Of a stretch of 64,000 bases of DNA, positions 1 through 11,775 are shown piece after piece (position 1 is the stretch's first letter; each line of letters opens with the position of its first letter). The notes beneath the pieces are model-generated. The model worked only from the letters and a program-made list of their open reading frames with translations, did not search any database and had not been told where the DNA came from. Source of the DNA: Endomychus coccineus (taxonomy: Eukaryota; Arthropoda; Insecta; Coleoptera; Endomychidae); assembly GCA_958510875.1 (NCBI GenBank), contig OY294067.1:234526361-234590360 (forward strand). Direction: 5' to 3'. A program made the translations under genes and the position numbers.

Positions 1-544
1 CGATAAGGAATAACTATATAATTAATATTAATTATTAATGTATTTGAAATTTTTGTGTTCAATGATTAGGTATGAAATATTTTTTACATATTTCAAAAAT
101 GAAATTTTGTTGCTGTTATGATAGTGTTGCCACCAATTATCGGATATCACTTTTACATGGAATTTCAAATTTACGTTTCTCCATCCAAGCTCAGCGATAA
201 AAATGTATGGTATGAGCATTGAAACTTGAATATATCATGACTAATCAATATTGGAAGTTGGAGGCATTATTTTTAACGGCCGTAGTATCAATTATATCAT
301 AAATTATGCTTCTTTGCAAACATAGAATAACGACGGGGAGGTCATGGAATTATCCTAGTTGAGAAGTTATCCAGCAATCCAATTTTATGGTCAATGATGA
401 GTATAGATAGAAATTTCCCCCGCGGTACCAACGATTTGGAATGAACAAATTTACAATATATGTTGAAGGCAGCAATATGGGCAATGAAACAATAAACGTT
501 TCGAAAGAGGCATACAGTACCAAAATAGGATCGAAGCTTACCAG
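1..544. other. no gene recognised
   Basis: AT-rich sequence. Short open frames on the minus strand have no recognisable motif. I see nothing else supportable here. Confidence 0.5.
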
Positions 545-777
545 ATGCCCGAATGGCTCTCGTTAGTTTTGGTCTTTCGCCAGCGCACAATGAGGCGCAT
601 TCTGCTTGATCTCAATAGCAAAACATCTATGAGGCCAGACGGAATTCTACCTGCCGTTCGCAAGGAATTAACACCAGTTTTCTGCATGTTGTTTACTCTT
701 TCATATAAACTTGGTATGTTTCCTCCCAGCTGGAAGACAGCTAGAGTACAACCAATTTCAAAAAAAGGAAAGAAATC
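545..777 (+). pseudogene. LINE A reverse transcriptase, N-terminal part
   Basis: The translated frame contains MRPDGILPAV, then a run ending FPPSWKTARVQPISKKG. This is the first conserved block of LINE reverse transcriptases (PDGI...W..A...P..KKG). The start is not a true start codon; the frame simply opens at about 545. It is cut at residue 77 or so by the hAT element, whose 8-bp target duplication AAGAAATC sits at 770-777 and 2645-2652. On excision the frame would run on into the NNYRP block at 2668. No endonuclease domain is visible upstream. Confidence 0.75.
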
Positions 778-2644
778 CAGTGGCGGCTCCTCGAAGGAGG
801 CTAAGGAGGCTCAGCCTCCTCACCAATTTATCTTAATGATCATTCTCCATTTTATTTCCTGTTTCCCTGATAATTTTTAAAATTTTGCAATTAATTCCCC
901 GTTCTCAGTAGTTATTTTTAATCTGGCAACAGTGCCCTGAGGCTAGACTTTCTATATATCTCAAACGCTGAGCATGTGTTGTTCAACGTAGTTGCCGTTT
1001 TTCCGACCAGTCCCAACGCCAACTGGGTAAATCAGCGAAAACGGCCACACCCTCTGGAGGCTAGCCTGCGGCAGCCGCTAGCAATCTATGACATACGAGA
1101 CGTGCGTTCTGCTGACTGCTGCGTAGGTCAGTCAGTGCTTGTTTGCTTATGTGTTACGCCAAGTAAGGTTAGATTGTTGTCTGTTGTAAATTTAAAATGA
1201 GTGTTGGTGAGTTAGTTGCTGCCTTTTAGAAAATCCATTTAGTGAATTAACATATGATAAATGTGTTTCTTTTAAATAAACGGTCTTTACCGGATTTGAA
1301 AGGATTAGTAATGTCAGGTAACTATCAAAATCGATCATTGTTAATACTAATAGTAATATTGACAAGACGAAGTTTTAAAAAAATCATTGATTTCCCTGTA
1401 ATGCTCCAACTCGATGGAATTTTACATCACGTGCAGTATTTACCATCCATAAGAATAAAGACAAATTAATTGAAACATTTGATTTTGTATTAAACAGTGA
1501 TGACTTTTCAACAGATCAGGTTTCATTAAATGCTGCTGTTGGTTTAAAATCTTATTTAGAAAATGAAGGATTTTTGTTTTTTCTTGATAATTTTAAATTA
1601 TTATTTCAACAAACTGATATTATTTTTCAAATTTTACAACATAAATTCAAGAGATCGTTTGAAACATCTCATTGGAAAAATTTCAAGTTTCCGTAATACA
1701 AAATTTCATTTTAATATTTTATTTGAAAATTTTTCAACTGATGAGGCTCCTCCCGCGAAAAGGAGGAAAACATATAATTTGGTAGACAAGAAACTACATT
1801 AAGTATAAACAACTTTTTTATGAAATTTTAGATACTACTAAAGGTCAAATTGAGATCCGATTTTCCGATTTACATGAATTGAAGTTTTTTGACGAATAGA
1901 AGATTTTTCGAATCTTTTTCAAAAGAGTTCCCCAATACACTTTAAGATAACTTAGTTCTAAAATATAAATTTTCTGATAAAATAGCACGGCACAATGAAT
2001 TATGCGTTATATACTCGGATAAATATATTTTAGGCCAGTTCGACAGTCACGCCGATATGATAAAATATATGATAGACAATGATTTGCAACAAGTTTTACC
2101 TCAGTTTTATAAACCACTTTGTTTGACAGTCACCATTTCTGTCACGTCGGCATCGGTGGAGAGATCATTTTCTACTCTCAAACGAATTAAAACTTACATG
2201 CCAAATACAATGGGCCAAAATCGTTTATACAATGTTAGTTTAATATCTATTGAAAAAGATTTAGTAAAACACTTAAAACAAAATGATACATTTTTTGATA
2301 ATATTATTGATCATTTTTCGCAAACTGAAGACCGTAGAATTCCGTTAATATATAAAAAAAAATAATGGAATTAATAAAAAAAAACAAAATATGAAAAATT
2401 CCAAAAAAAAGAAAAAACTGTTAAAAATCCAAAGAAAATAAAAGACAAAAAACGAACAAAAAAATGTTCTGCCAAGAGGAACTCTATACCTCCACGTTGG
2501 TTCTTGCTGGGTAACAATTAATTTTGTCACTGAAGTAGCTGGTACGGTCGCTGTGCAAAGGTTAAAAGGCTGTGAATAGAGTATATTTTTACAAAAATGT
2601 TTTATGTCCAGCCTCCTCTTTCAAAAATTCACGAGCCGCCACTG
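778..2644 (+). mobile_element. hAT transposon copy 1 (internally deleted), inserted in LINE A
   Basis: The ends are perfect 12-bp inverted repeats: CAGTGGCGGCTC at 778-789 and its complement at 2633-2644. The flanks are a perfect 8-bp target duplication, AAGAAATC (770-777 and 2645-2652), diagnostic of the hAT superfamily. Length is 1867 bp against 2625 bp for copy 2 at 4823-7447, so the middle is deleted. Subterminal sequence carries a hairpin of AGGAGGCT/AGCCTCC repeats near 795-820. The element lies inside LINE A and must be younger than it. Confidence 0.93.
1196..2365 (+). pseudogene. hAT transposase remnant (ZMYM1-like, TTF zinc finger / hAT dimerisation type)
   Basis: Broken transposase reading with the element. 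The N-terminal piece (about 1196-1330) contains KRSLPDLKGLVMSGNYQNRS, matching copy 2. The TTF zinc finger and much of the middle are deleted. The central piece (1500-1800) has NAAVGL and a basic PPAKRRKTYNLVDKK stretch. The C-terminal piece (2057-2365) carries the hAT dimerisation core: PLCLTVTISVTSASVERSFS, followed by LKRIKTY and SLISIEKDLVK. Several stops and frame changes separate the pieces, so no active enzyme can be made. The family identification rests on the ASVERSFS.LK.IK signature and the element's 8-bp target duplication. Confidence 0.85.
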
Positions 2645-2652
2645 AAGAAATC

Positions 2653-3923
2653 GTTCCTAATAATTATAGACCCTTTGCATTATTATCTGAGATCTCTAAA
2701 ATGATGGAGAAAGCAATCAACATCGAACTCATCAAATACCTAGAGAGAAATTGAGAATGACCGGCAATATGGCTTTCGTCAGCAGAGATCAACAGGAGAC
2801 GTGCCTGCCTACGTAACACATGTATGGCAGAAATCTATTGAAAAACATGGGAAATCTCTAGCTGTATCATGGGATTTCTCCAAAGTATTTGACCTTGTCT
2901 GGCACCAAAGCCTTCTTGGGAAAGTTCCGTCATATGGTTTGCAGCCTCAACTTTGTCGTTCAGTATCGAGTTTTCTCTCGGATTAATCACTCCATAAGGT
3001 GGTTGACGAAGTATCCTCCGGTACAATGGCTATCAACACTGGTGTTCCACAGAGTTATGTCTTGGCACCAACTTTGTTCCTGCTCCATATCAACGATCTG
3101 CTGGAAGTGACCACATGTCCCGTTCACAGTTTTGCAGATGATGTTACACTTCATACCGCGTTCTCATCTGGAGTCCAGAGGAGCGATACAGGGACAGGTT
3201 GACTCAATTAATGGACATCTATAAAAGATTTTGAAATGGGAATCTGATAATTTAGTACAGTTTAATGCAACAAAAACTCAAGCTTTCATCTTTTCCAAGA
3301 AGGCGGATCCCACAGTCTCTAATATGAAGATATCAGGTTCAACTATTCCTATGAAGTCTTTCATATTCATGTTCGAGATCACCAGGAAAGGCTCCCTCTT
3401 ATTGGACAATAATGTGAGGTTCATTGCGAAAACCGCTTCACAAAACTTGATTTTCTATTCCGTAATGCCAAGCATCCCAGCAGCTCCTCACAATCTACGA
3501 AGCCCAGATTCGACAGGTCCTGGAGTATTCTCCACATGTTTTGAGTCCCAAACATACGCTGAAGCTCTTGGATCCTATCTAGAAGAGAACTATTCGTTTG
3601 ATTGATGATGACACACTTACGAGTTCATTGACTTCTCTCATCGACATCATTCTGACATCGTAGAAAGGTGGCAGATCTCTCCCTTTTCTATATATATTTC
3701 CATGGTCGGTGTTCATGAGCAATCTCGTCTGTTATCCCATCACGAGAGATTTCAGATAGGCAGACTAGATGAGCTCAAACTAGTCACCCCTTCACTGTCA
3801 AGCTCGAGACCTGCCGAACTTCTTCCTACCAGACTTCATTTTTTCAGCGAACAGCGAAGTTGTGGGTTGTGGGACTTTTTACCTAGTGAGGTCTTTCCCT
3901 TTGCCTATAACCTCCAAACTTAG
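2653..3923 (+). pseudogene. LINE A reverse transcriptase, central and C-terminal part
   Basis: Continues the RT of 545-777. Blocks in order are NNYRPFALLSEISKMMEKAI (about 2663-2730), WDFSKVFDLVWH (about 2871-2905; consensus DLSKAFD..WH), INTGVPQSYVLAPTLFLLHI (about 3030-3095; consensus GVPQGSVL.P.LF), SFADDVTLH (3128-3155, the catalytic FADD box) and NATKTQAFIF (3255-3285). The tail ends in SEQRSCGLWDFLPSEVFPFA at about 3840-3905. At least four frame changes occur (near 2755, 2985, 3200 and 3605), so it is a pseudogene. GVPQG reads GVPQS here, a further sign of decay. Confidence 0.8.
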
Positions 3924-4042
3924 AAGTAAAATAAGAATGCCTATCTTCTCTCCCTACATTCCAGTGCTGGCTCACACGATGTTCTTCGTACATTATAGGT
4001 TACCCTCTTTTCCCCTCTTCATACTTTGAGTATAAAAAAATA

Positions 4043-4822
4043 GAATTCCGATGTAACCACTCTTTTAGAATGAATCTGGGAGCTGAAATATCTGAGATTC
4101 AAACTTGTAATTTTCATGTATGATGAACGATTCATGGAAATTATCTCTATGTTGATACGCTACAACCTGAAATTTAGATAAAATTGAAATCGTAAATTAT
4201 TAAAAACATGTATTAACATATTTTTGTAACTTGAGGAATTCGAAGAAACTTGAAAAAATAATAAATCAAGAGATGTGAGCTTAACATCACTAGCTCGGTT
4301 CAATTCGAATATAATCTTATCAACAAATGCTGCTGCCTTAGGAACCATAACCTTGTCATTTCCCAAGTAGGAATATTCACAATAAATGATCATACTAATA
4401 TTGGCATAATGAACGTAAAACTGTTTCTTTCCCTTACTGAACATGAGTTTAGGCAGATAACTGCGAAACTGCGCTGCTCAACACCTTCCAGGTGTCACCT
4501 AAGTAAAAAAATTCCTTAAGAAAATAGATGACACTACTACATGGAGGAAAAAGAAACCATTTAACACCCCTCGCTGTCCGAAGAAATTATGGATACATCA
4601 CTCAGCATAGGATTTTTTGAAGCCTGAACTCTGATGGGAGGATATAAAGGGGTTTCCCGAAAGTTGCAAATAAGTTGGAATACCTTTACGACCAACATAT
4701 TACTTTGGCGATTACCACATTTTGTAAAAATTCATTTAATATTGCAACTTCGAAAATAAAACATGAGATTACATTTTCTTTTCTGAAATTGATCTAAAAC
4801 ACACATGTGAATATGTGTATAC
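4043..4822. other. intergenic, mostly featureless
   Basis: Apart from the open frame at 4160-4475, nothing is recognised between the LINE A tail and the second hAT copy. Confidence 0.4.
4160..4475 (-). other. unrecognised coding-like open frame (about 105 codons)
   Basis: The minus-strand frame opens at a stop near 4475 and has an ATG at 4444. It includes CEYSYLGNDKVMVPKAAAF and IIFELNRASDVKLTSLDLLF. Composition is protein-like, but I recognise no family. AG dinucleotides just upstream and GT-like sites near its end would allow an exon. It sits between the LINE A tail and hAT copy 2, in otherwise featureless DNA. Either an exon of a host gene or an old transposon fragment is possible. Confidence 0.25.
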
Positions 4823-7447
4823 CAGTGGCGGCTCGTGAACTTTTTGAGAGAGGAGGCTGGACATAAAACGTTTTTGTAAAAATATACTCTATTCAGCCAA
4901 TTAATTTAACCTTCAGTGACAAAATTGATTGTTACCCAGCAAGAACCAACGTGGAGGTATAGAGTTTCTCTTGCCCACAAATTTTTTTTTCGTTCGTTTT
5001 TTGTTTTTTATTTTTTTTTGGATTTTTAATTTTTTTTCTTTTTTTTTTGGAATTTTTCATATTTTGTTTTTTGTTATTAATTTTATCAACTTTTCTATAT
5101 ATTAACGAAATTCTACGGTCTTTAATTTACGAAAAATGATCAATAATATTATCATAAAATAAATCATTATGTTTTAAGTGTTTTACTAAATCTTTTTCAA
5201 TAGATATTAAACTAACATTGTATAAACGATTTTGGCCCATTGTATTTCGCATGTATGTTTTAATTCGTTTGAGAGTAGAAAATGATCTCTCCACCGATGC
5301 CGACGTGACAGGAGTGGTGACTGTCAAACAAAGTAGTTTATAAAACTGAGGTAAGACTTGTTGCAAATCATTATCTATCATATATTTTATCATATCGGCG
5401 TGACTGTCGTACTGGCCTAAAATATCTTTATCCCAGTATACAACGCATAATTCATTGTGCAGCGTTATTTTATCAAAAAAATTATATTTTAGAACTAAGT
5501 TATCTGAAAGTGTATTGAGAAACTCTTTTGAAAAAGATTCGAAAAATCTTCTATTCGTCAAATCGAAAAACTTCAATTCATGTAAATCGGAAAATCGAAT
5601 CTCAATATTTGACATTTAATAGTATCTAAAATTTCATAAAAAAGTTGTTTATAATGTAGTTTCTTGTCTACCAAATTATATGTTTTCCTCCTTTTCACGG
5701 GAGAAGCCTCATCAGTTGAATAATTTCCAAATAAAGTATTAAAATGAAATTCTGTATAACGGAAACTTGAATTTTATCAATGAGATGTGTTAAACGATCT
5801 CTTGAATGAATTATATCAGTGAATTTATGTTGTAAAATTCGAAAAATAAGATCAGTTTGTTCAAATATTAATTTAAAAGTATCAAGAAATAACAAAAATT
5901 CTTCATTTTCTAAATAAGATTTTAAACCAACAGCAGCATTCAATGAAACCTGATCTGTTGAAAAGTCATCACTGTTTAATATAAAATCAAATATTTCAAT
6001 TAATTTGTCTTTATTTTTATGGATAGTAAACTAAACATTGCATGTGATGTAAAATTCCATCGAGTTCGAGCATTACAGGGAATTCTGTTTCCTACTATGT
6101 TATTTAAAACTTACGTTTGTTTGAAGACCGTTTAAATGTCCCGCCATTACAGATGCCGTCGTAAGTCTGATTTATTCGCAAAGTCAAATCGTTGAAATGT
6201 TTCCATTGAAAAATTGAATAAATTGACCGCTGTTCTTCCCGAACTAACATCGTAGAACCCTAAAAATCTTTCCACTAGTTGTCCATTTTTACAATTAATA
6301 ATTTACCGAACAGACGAATTCTAATCTAACCTTATTTCGCATGGTGTCACTCAACCATTATACCCGCATAAAACAAAACAAATGCCTGCAAATACTGACG
6401 CGTTAGTCATAAAATCGCGAAGCTTACTGTCGTATTTACAAAACAAATCTAACAATTACCTTTATTAACTGAATTTTCAGTTTCATCATGCCCTCTAAAA
6501 GCCTAATCTTGAAATGATAAATACAATAAGAAATCAATGATTTTTTTTAAAACTTCGCGGTTTTCTTTAACTGTATTATTATGATTTTCAATTTCGCGTG
6601 TTCGTGTAGAATCAATCGCATTAACAATATTCTGTTTACTGGTTAATTTAAACTTAATACACGATGTAATATGTTCCTGCGATTTTTCATGTCTTTCTAG
6701 GCCACGAGCTAAATTTTTCAAATCATTATAACCCAAGTGCCCCCAACATGAAGTTGTATCTGATGTGAATAGCAAGCAATACCAGCAATATAATTTATTG
6801 TGTACATCAGATCCCGTTAACCATACATATTTTTTATAATTATCAGTATTAAACGATCGATTTTGATACTTCCCTGCCATCACTAATCCTTTCAAATCCG
6901 GTAAAGGCCGTTTGTTTTTGAAGAACACTTTTCTATCATATGTTAATCCACTAAATGGATTTTCTAAGAACTTTGCAACTAAGTCACTCATAATTTTAAC
7001 GTTCACCGATTCCGATTAGATAAATTATAACTTAAAAATTAACTACTTAACCTTACTACGCCTCATGGAATAAAAATAACAACTAACCGCATTCTTCTAG
7101 CAGCGGGAGGCGGGAGCGCAAGTAATCGTATTTCATTCGACCGACGAATGGATACGAAAAGCTAGCCTCACTACCCTGCTGCCGTTTTCGCCGTTTCACG
7201 CTATTTGGCGATTGACTGGTCGGAAAAACGGCAACTGTGTTGAACAACACAACTCAGCGTTTGAGATATATAGAGAATCTAGCCTCTGACCACTGTTGCC
7301 GGATTGAAAATAACTACTGAGAACGGGGAATTAATTGTAAAATTTAAAGAATTATCAGAGAAACAGGAAATAAAATGGAGAATGATCATTAAGATAAATT
7401 GGTGAGGAGGCTGAGCCTCCTTAGCCTCCTTCGAGGAGCCGCCACTG
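4823..7447 (-). mobile_element. hAT transposon copy 2, opposite orientation
   Basis: Same 12-bp terminal inverted repeats as copy 1 (CAGTGGCGGCTC at 4823-4834; complement at 7436-7447). Flanking octamers are GTGTATAC (4815-4822) and CTGTATAC (7448-7455), a 7/8 match to a hAT target duplication. The element is 2625 bp and keeps more of the transposase than copy 1, including the TTF-like zinc finger. The two copies are inverted relative to each other, about 2.2 kb apart. Confidence 0.92.
5127..7006 (-). pseudogene. hAT transposase pseudogene (TTF zinc finger, hAT dimerisation domain)
   Basis: Reads from the start at 7006 down to 5127 in three blocks. Block 1 (7006-6503) has MSDLVAKFLENPF, PLPDLKGLVMAGKYQNRSF and the zinc-finger-like LYCWYCLLF, followed by CWGHLGYNDLKNLARGLERH, the TTF-type region before DUF4371. 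Block 2 (5943-5695) starts NAAVGLKSYLENEEFLLFLD. Block 3 (5615-5127) has PLCLTVTTPV-like context, then TSASVERSFSTLKRIKTYMR and SLISIEKDLVKHL, the hAT C-terminal dimerisation domain. The central catalytic region between blocks 1 and 2 is largely missing, and frames are discontinuous. Related to ZMYM1-like transposases. It is the better guide to the family's original protein. Confidence 0.87.
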
Positions 7448-8944
7448 CTGTATACTTGGCTGTAATTTTTCTGTCGCGTAACATGTCTAGAAATGACATT
7501 GTCAAGTTGACGTTACCGCCCATGAACCGATTGTTTCGTTTAATTGGTTAATTTCATTAATCATTGAATTAACTACTGCAACATTTTGTTGTTTTGCTTT
7601 TCCTATACAGCATCTATTCCTTCATAAATAAGAAGTAATCTCCCTTATCCATTAAAAATAATGTTAAAGTACAGAGGAGCTTTCGGCTACCAAAGAGCCA
7701 AGGGTGATTATTTCTCATTTATATACTGTTAATGTTGTTAATTAGAAGATGTATTTCTAATCACTCACAATCAGATGTCAATATTCCAAATAGCCTATAA
7801 TATTCATAATTATTTGTATTCGAAACCTTTTCACGGCAAGTTCATGTTTGACATGAACATTCCAATGTGATTTTTAAATAGATATTCATAAATATGGCTT
7901 ATAGTTCCAATGCACAGCCGAAATAAATTCCGTGGTTTATGCCTTCCAGATTTGTTTTTAATGATACGTTTTGTGATTGTTTTACGATTATAGCCTGCTA
8001 AATTATTTACTGTTGGTGAAATTATTTCCTCGTTTACTCTTTGATGTGAGAAGATAAACGGTTTCGACATCTGGAAACAACAAGACAATTAAGGGGTGAA
8101 AATATCTGTCACTGAATTTACGGCGGAAAATTATTTATTTGACTATTTGTCAAATGAATAACGCTAATAGTAACTTACATAAATTGGTTCTAGATTATTT
8201 CTCCTGTGGGAATAAATTATATTGCCTGAGACATCTGAATTTGAGACTCTTGGCTCTATTTATAAAGCACATTTATAATATATTAGAATTCTATTTGGGG
8301 AAAAAGCAAACTCATCAATAATCCATCTACATATTTAAGAATGATACGTTTTGAAGTTTTGAATTCATTTATTTTTTTTATTCAGCTTTTAGCAAGAATA
8401 ATCCCTTCTTATATTAGGACGTATGTGCGTGTGTGGGTGTGTATGCTTGTGTGTGTTCACTTGATATTAGGGTTCCTTTAACAAATGCTGCATCAACGAA
8501 TGATAGATGGGAATTCTGCGACGTTAAAACTTCATTCCAACTACTGCTGACAGCTTTTGTAGTTATAACTTTACAAGTAATGATTATTTACGTCATGCCC
8601 TCAGCTTCAATTGATGATTGTATCATTTGTATCTTCCAAATGATATGTAACAAAATGAATATTGCTTCAATATTTTGAAAAATAAAGCTACTTGTTTTGT
8701 CAAATTAGAAGTAAGTATAAATAAATCTTTTACATATTACATTGACTCCACACAGCACTGCACTTCAGTACCAACTCCGTAGAGTAGCTCGCGAGGAAAC
8801 TGGATATTCAATGTTCTGTTTTTCTTATTTTTAAATAATTACATACAGTTACTTTGAACTACAACTGTTTCCTACATTTAAGATTACAAATAATTTGTAA
8901 AGTAAAGTAAAGAACACAATTTTGTTTGTAACACAATGCATTAT
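7448..8944. other. no recognised gene; one unidentified minus-strand open frame
   Basis: The minus-strand frame 8088-7831 (85 codons) contains RKTITKRIIKNKSGRHKPRN followed by LFRLCIGTISHIYEYLF. The P..L..LC pattern vaguely recalls a SOCS box, but that is too weak for a call. A GT-rich simple tract lies at 8420-8458. Nothing else is recognised. Confidence 0.35.
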
Positions 8945-9638
8945 CAGGGTGTCTAGCAACCGGGAAATTACCGGGAATTTTTTGTTGACCTGGAAGAACC
9001 GGGAATTTTATGAAAAAAGAATTTCTTTTATATAATTTCCGATTTATTGAACAAATGAAAATAAAATCATAGTCTAGTTCTAGTTTGTATCATGTCAGCT
9101 GTGTTTTGGAAAAAAATTTTATTCTGTGATCTTGATTGTCTTTTGTGTTCTGTGCTTGTAGATTATCAATGTTTCGCCGTTATCAATCATATTGCATATC
9201 ATTTTATTTAGTACCAAATCAACCGTGATTGTAAAAGTAACATTTGTGCTGTGATTTAAGCTCTGTGCTCTTGAACTTATAAGTGATAAATCCATGTAGG
9301 TATACATAATGCTGCTATGTGATTGTTGCAATAAAATTAAGGTTCATAATTGTTGAAGTTATGCCGTCCAGTTGTTTACCTAAATAAATGTATATAAATG
9401 TCTAAATTCACTGCGTGTAATTTGTTACATTAATAAATAGCGTTCTCATAGTCATAACTGCTATCAGTTAGTGTTACCAGTTGATGACTTCTGCTTTCAC
9501 AAAATAGAAAATACTGTATGAGCCGTATGCAAATGTGTAGCGGGCTCATTTAGCACTTATTATATTATTCCGGAATTTTTTTCAAAACTAGCCGGAAAAA
9601 ACCGGGAATTTCGTAAACTGATTTTGCTAGACACCCTG
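8945..9638. mobile_element. non-autonomous DNA transposon (MITE-like) with CAGGGTGTCTAGCAA ends
   Basis: Terminal inverted repeats start CAGGGTGTCTAGCAA at 8945, with the complement ending at 9638 (15 bp). Just inside both ends are repeated ACCGGGAAT motifs, in inverted orientation. The body is about 690 bp with no transposase. No clean target duplication is visible at the flanks, so the superfamily is uncertain; the CAGGG start is compatible with hAT. Open frames inside (such as 9331-9119) look non-coding. Confidence 0.75.
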
Positions 9639-9940
9639 AATTTATATAACGATGCTTCAAATCTGCAATAGCGTATGACACCCTATTGATTATTCTGTAA
9701 GCAGAGCATGGCAAAACTGCAATAAAATCAGCAACGACAATTTGCATGTTTCCACTAGCATAATACATGAGTATATTGAGGTAAGAGTAGAACGCAACTT
9801 CCTTTGAAATAAACCGAAAAGTATTTATTTAATATATCTCATGTAGTCAGATAAGTGATACCATACCATACCTGATTGTTATTAATTTGATTGCCAGCTA
9901 TACCCAAAAAATGCAACGACATACATTTCCATATATTTAC

Positions 9941-9972
9941 TTCCCTCACTATATAATGTAAGGGAAGTATAG
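9941..9972. repeat. short copy of the GGGAAGTATTG-type dispersed repeat
   Basis: TTCCCTCACTATATAATGTA followed by AGGGAAGTATAG. This is the palindromic end of the dispersed repeat also found at 34150-35500, 44330-44615 and 60200-60445. Confidence 0.5.
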
Positions 9973-10121
9973 TGATATTTGATAGTTCTTGTGTCAGTAT
10001 AAAACAAGGCTGTAATATAGCGTTTGAAAGTCAACCTAACAGCAGGTGTCAGTAGAACACTGAAACACAGATTGGTAAAATAATTATGTAGACTATTAAA
10101 ACAGTTTCAGTGAGTATAGTA

Positions 10122-11088
10122 CTGGGATATCAAAAATTATCTTGGTCAAGGGTGGTTGTGGAAGCTAAAACGTCTGTCTTTAATTTACGTTTGAAATAAT
10201 TATGTCATAATTAATTTGAAGTTTCTAAAGTGCGAAATTTCGCAATTTTATACGAATATTGTAACACTCAGAAGTCTTTAGCGCTTTGGACACCGGGATT
10301 TTCACGTGGCCTATCGAATTAGAAGGTTCGAATTATCTAAAAACATAATTGCATGAACGCCAGACGTCCTATGTAATTAGCTACGAACGAAATCATTTTG
10401 ATATATGCCTCGAGGAGCTTGCTACGCGTAAGTTAGAGTTTATACATTTTACCTCGGTCTTGTTAATTTGGGGCCGTTTCGTGCCCTGTGCGGGCGGCGC
10501 CAGTTGTAATAAAGTGTTTTCGGCTATGGGCCGCTAGCTTTTACCCGCTTCGTGTATATTTTAGTCACGAGAAAATTCCCTTTGGTACGTCGCACGTTAG
10601 ACGAGCGTAGCTGAGATCTGAGAATAGCTCAAACTGTTTTAATTAAATTTTCCTATTTAATGGACATTTATCGAAAAAAGAAGGGCCGTCGGGCACGGTC
10701 CGATACTAAATCTAACTACATGGAGCGAAAACGGCACGCGAAAAGTCGTCGTAAAGCCGTATTAGGTACAACCAGTTTGCACTTTTCTAACTCGCGTGCT
10801 ACGGGCTTCTCACGTGAACGTCATTCGATTTACGGAAAATTAACTATTTCAAAACAGTTTTTGACCCGGATTGTGGCTATCACGACCTCTGAAAAGGTTC
10901 AAAGTTCACATAATTATTTCATAATTTATAGTTCATTATTGTTTTACAACTGAAATAAATAGGTATGATATTTGTAGGTTATTGATGATGTCAGTGTGAC
11001 AGTGACATAATTATTTCAAACGTAAAGTAAAGACACAAGTTTTAGATTCCACAACCACCCTTGACCAAGATAATTTTTGATATCCCGG
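10122..11088. mobile_element. Tc1/mariner-type inverted-repeat element, copy A, enclosing unrelated CpG-rich DNA
   Basis: Left end at 10122 (CTGGGATATCAAAAATTATC, TA at 10120-10121). Right end at 11088 is the complement (GATATCCCGG, then TA at 11089-11090). The outer 80 bp of both ends match copies B (22535-23140) and C (34199-35279). The right arm is complete (about 10896-11088), whereas the left arm keeps only about 85 bp. The DNA between, about 10265-10895, has nothing in common with copies B or C. It is either two half-copies flanking old host DNA or one element carrying captured DNA. Confidence 0.7.
10265..10895. other. CpG-rich, non-repetitive stretch between the arms of Tc1 copy A
   Basis: Much richer in CG dinucleotides than the surrounding AT-rich DNA, and unrelated to any repeat in the window. 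An open frame at 10660-10953 on the plus strand starts MDIYRKKKGRRARSDTKSNY and is very basic, with no domain I recognise. It contains homeodomain-type TTTTAATTAAA near 10635. Candidate regulatory or captured host DNA; no function is assigned. Confidence 0.4.
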
Positions 11089-11775
11089 TATAACGTCTTT
11101 TAATAGCGTTTTCTAAATCATGTCCAATATATTTTCTGTTCCTATAATCAAACATTTGACCCGCAGAAGTGTATGAACCTATTTTGCTTATGAAAGTGAA
11201 GGAAGTTACTTGATCAATTGATCACAGTTATCTTTATTTGTGTATTTAGTTTTATATATGAAAGTACTCAATTTTTTAAAAAGTGTCGCGCTATAGTATT
11301 TCTTTTCCTATATAATCTTTTTGGGATCACGAACGACAGTTTTCAGTGTCTTAATGTCGGACTTTTATTAACAAAAGCACTGTTTTAACTTACAAATCCA
11401 GACAAAGTGTGATTCATTTCAAAGATAAATAAAAATACTTCATAGCAGCTGAGATAATTAAATTGGTTTATAATTGAAAAATTTAAAAATTAAAACCCAT
11501 TAAATTTTTTTGTCATTATTGAATTTTTAGTTAGCGATTACCAATTCATGACTATTGTTCAACAAAAAAATAACGTCAATTCTTCGTGATACTCAATCGC
11601 CAAATTTCACAACTTTTGGCACAAAGCTGTGTATATTTTTGTACAACTTGTTTATTTGTTACCGGTTCTTGATATATTCAAAACAGTTATGCTTGTTATC
11701 ACAAAGGGTAGGTGGAAGAAAATTACAGTAAAAAAACGGGTTTGTTATTGGACAAAAAATTCAGAATCTCAATAT
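11089..11775. other. no gene recognised
   Basis: AT-rich DNA between copy A and foldback F1, with no supportable feature. Confidence 0.4.

Larger units (their letters stand above)
545..4042 (+). mobile_element. LINE A, 5'-truncated non-LTR retrotransposon, split by a hAT insertion
   Basis: A Jockey-like non-LTR retrotransposon remnant. Reverse transcriptase (RT) motifs run from about 590 to 777 and resume at 2653, after removal of the hAT element at 778-2644. The 3' end near 4020-4042 finishes in a short A-rich tail (ATAAAAAAATA). A second copy of the 3' part lies on the minus strand at 49857-50565; both copies share the C-terminal block and the tract of about 90 bp before the tail. The endonuclease and ORF1 are missing, so the copy is 5'-truncated. 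It is dead: frameshifts, stops, and a nested hAT. Confidence 0.8.

Noticed and set aside
1736..1775. CTGATGAGGCTCC...GAAAAGG resembling a hammerhead core in the hAT element
   Set aside because: It is transposase coding sequence, conserved as protein in copy 2. The stem II arms do not pair properly and no stem III or cleavage triplet follows.
8945..9638. 8-bp target duplication for the CAGGGTGTC element
   Set aside because: The flanking octamers do not match, so hAT membership is not claimed.
10660..10953. Basic 97-codon open frame inside Tc1 copy A
   Set aside because: It runs from the CpG-rich insert into the Tc1 right arm, so the C-terminal part is transposon end sequence. No family recognised.
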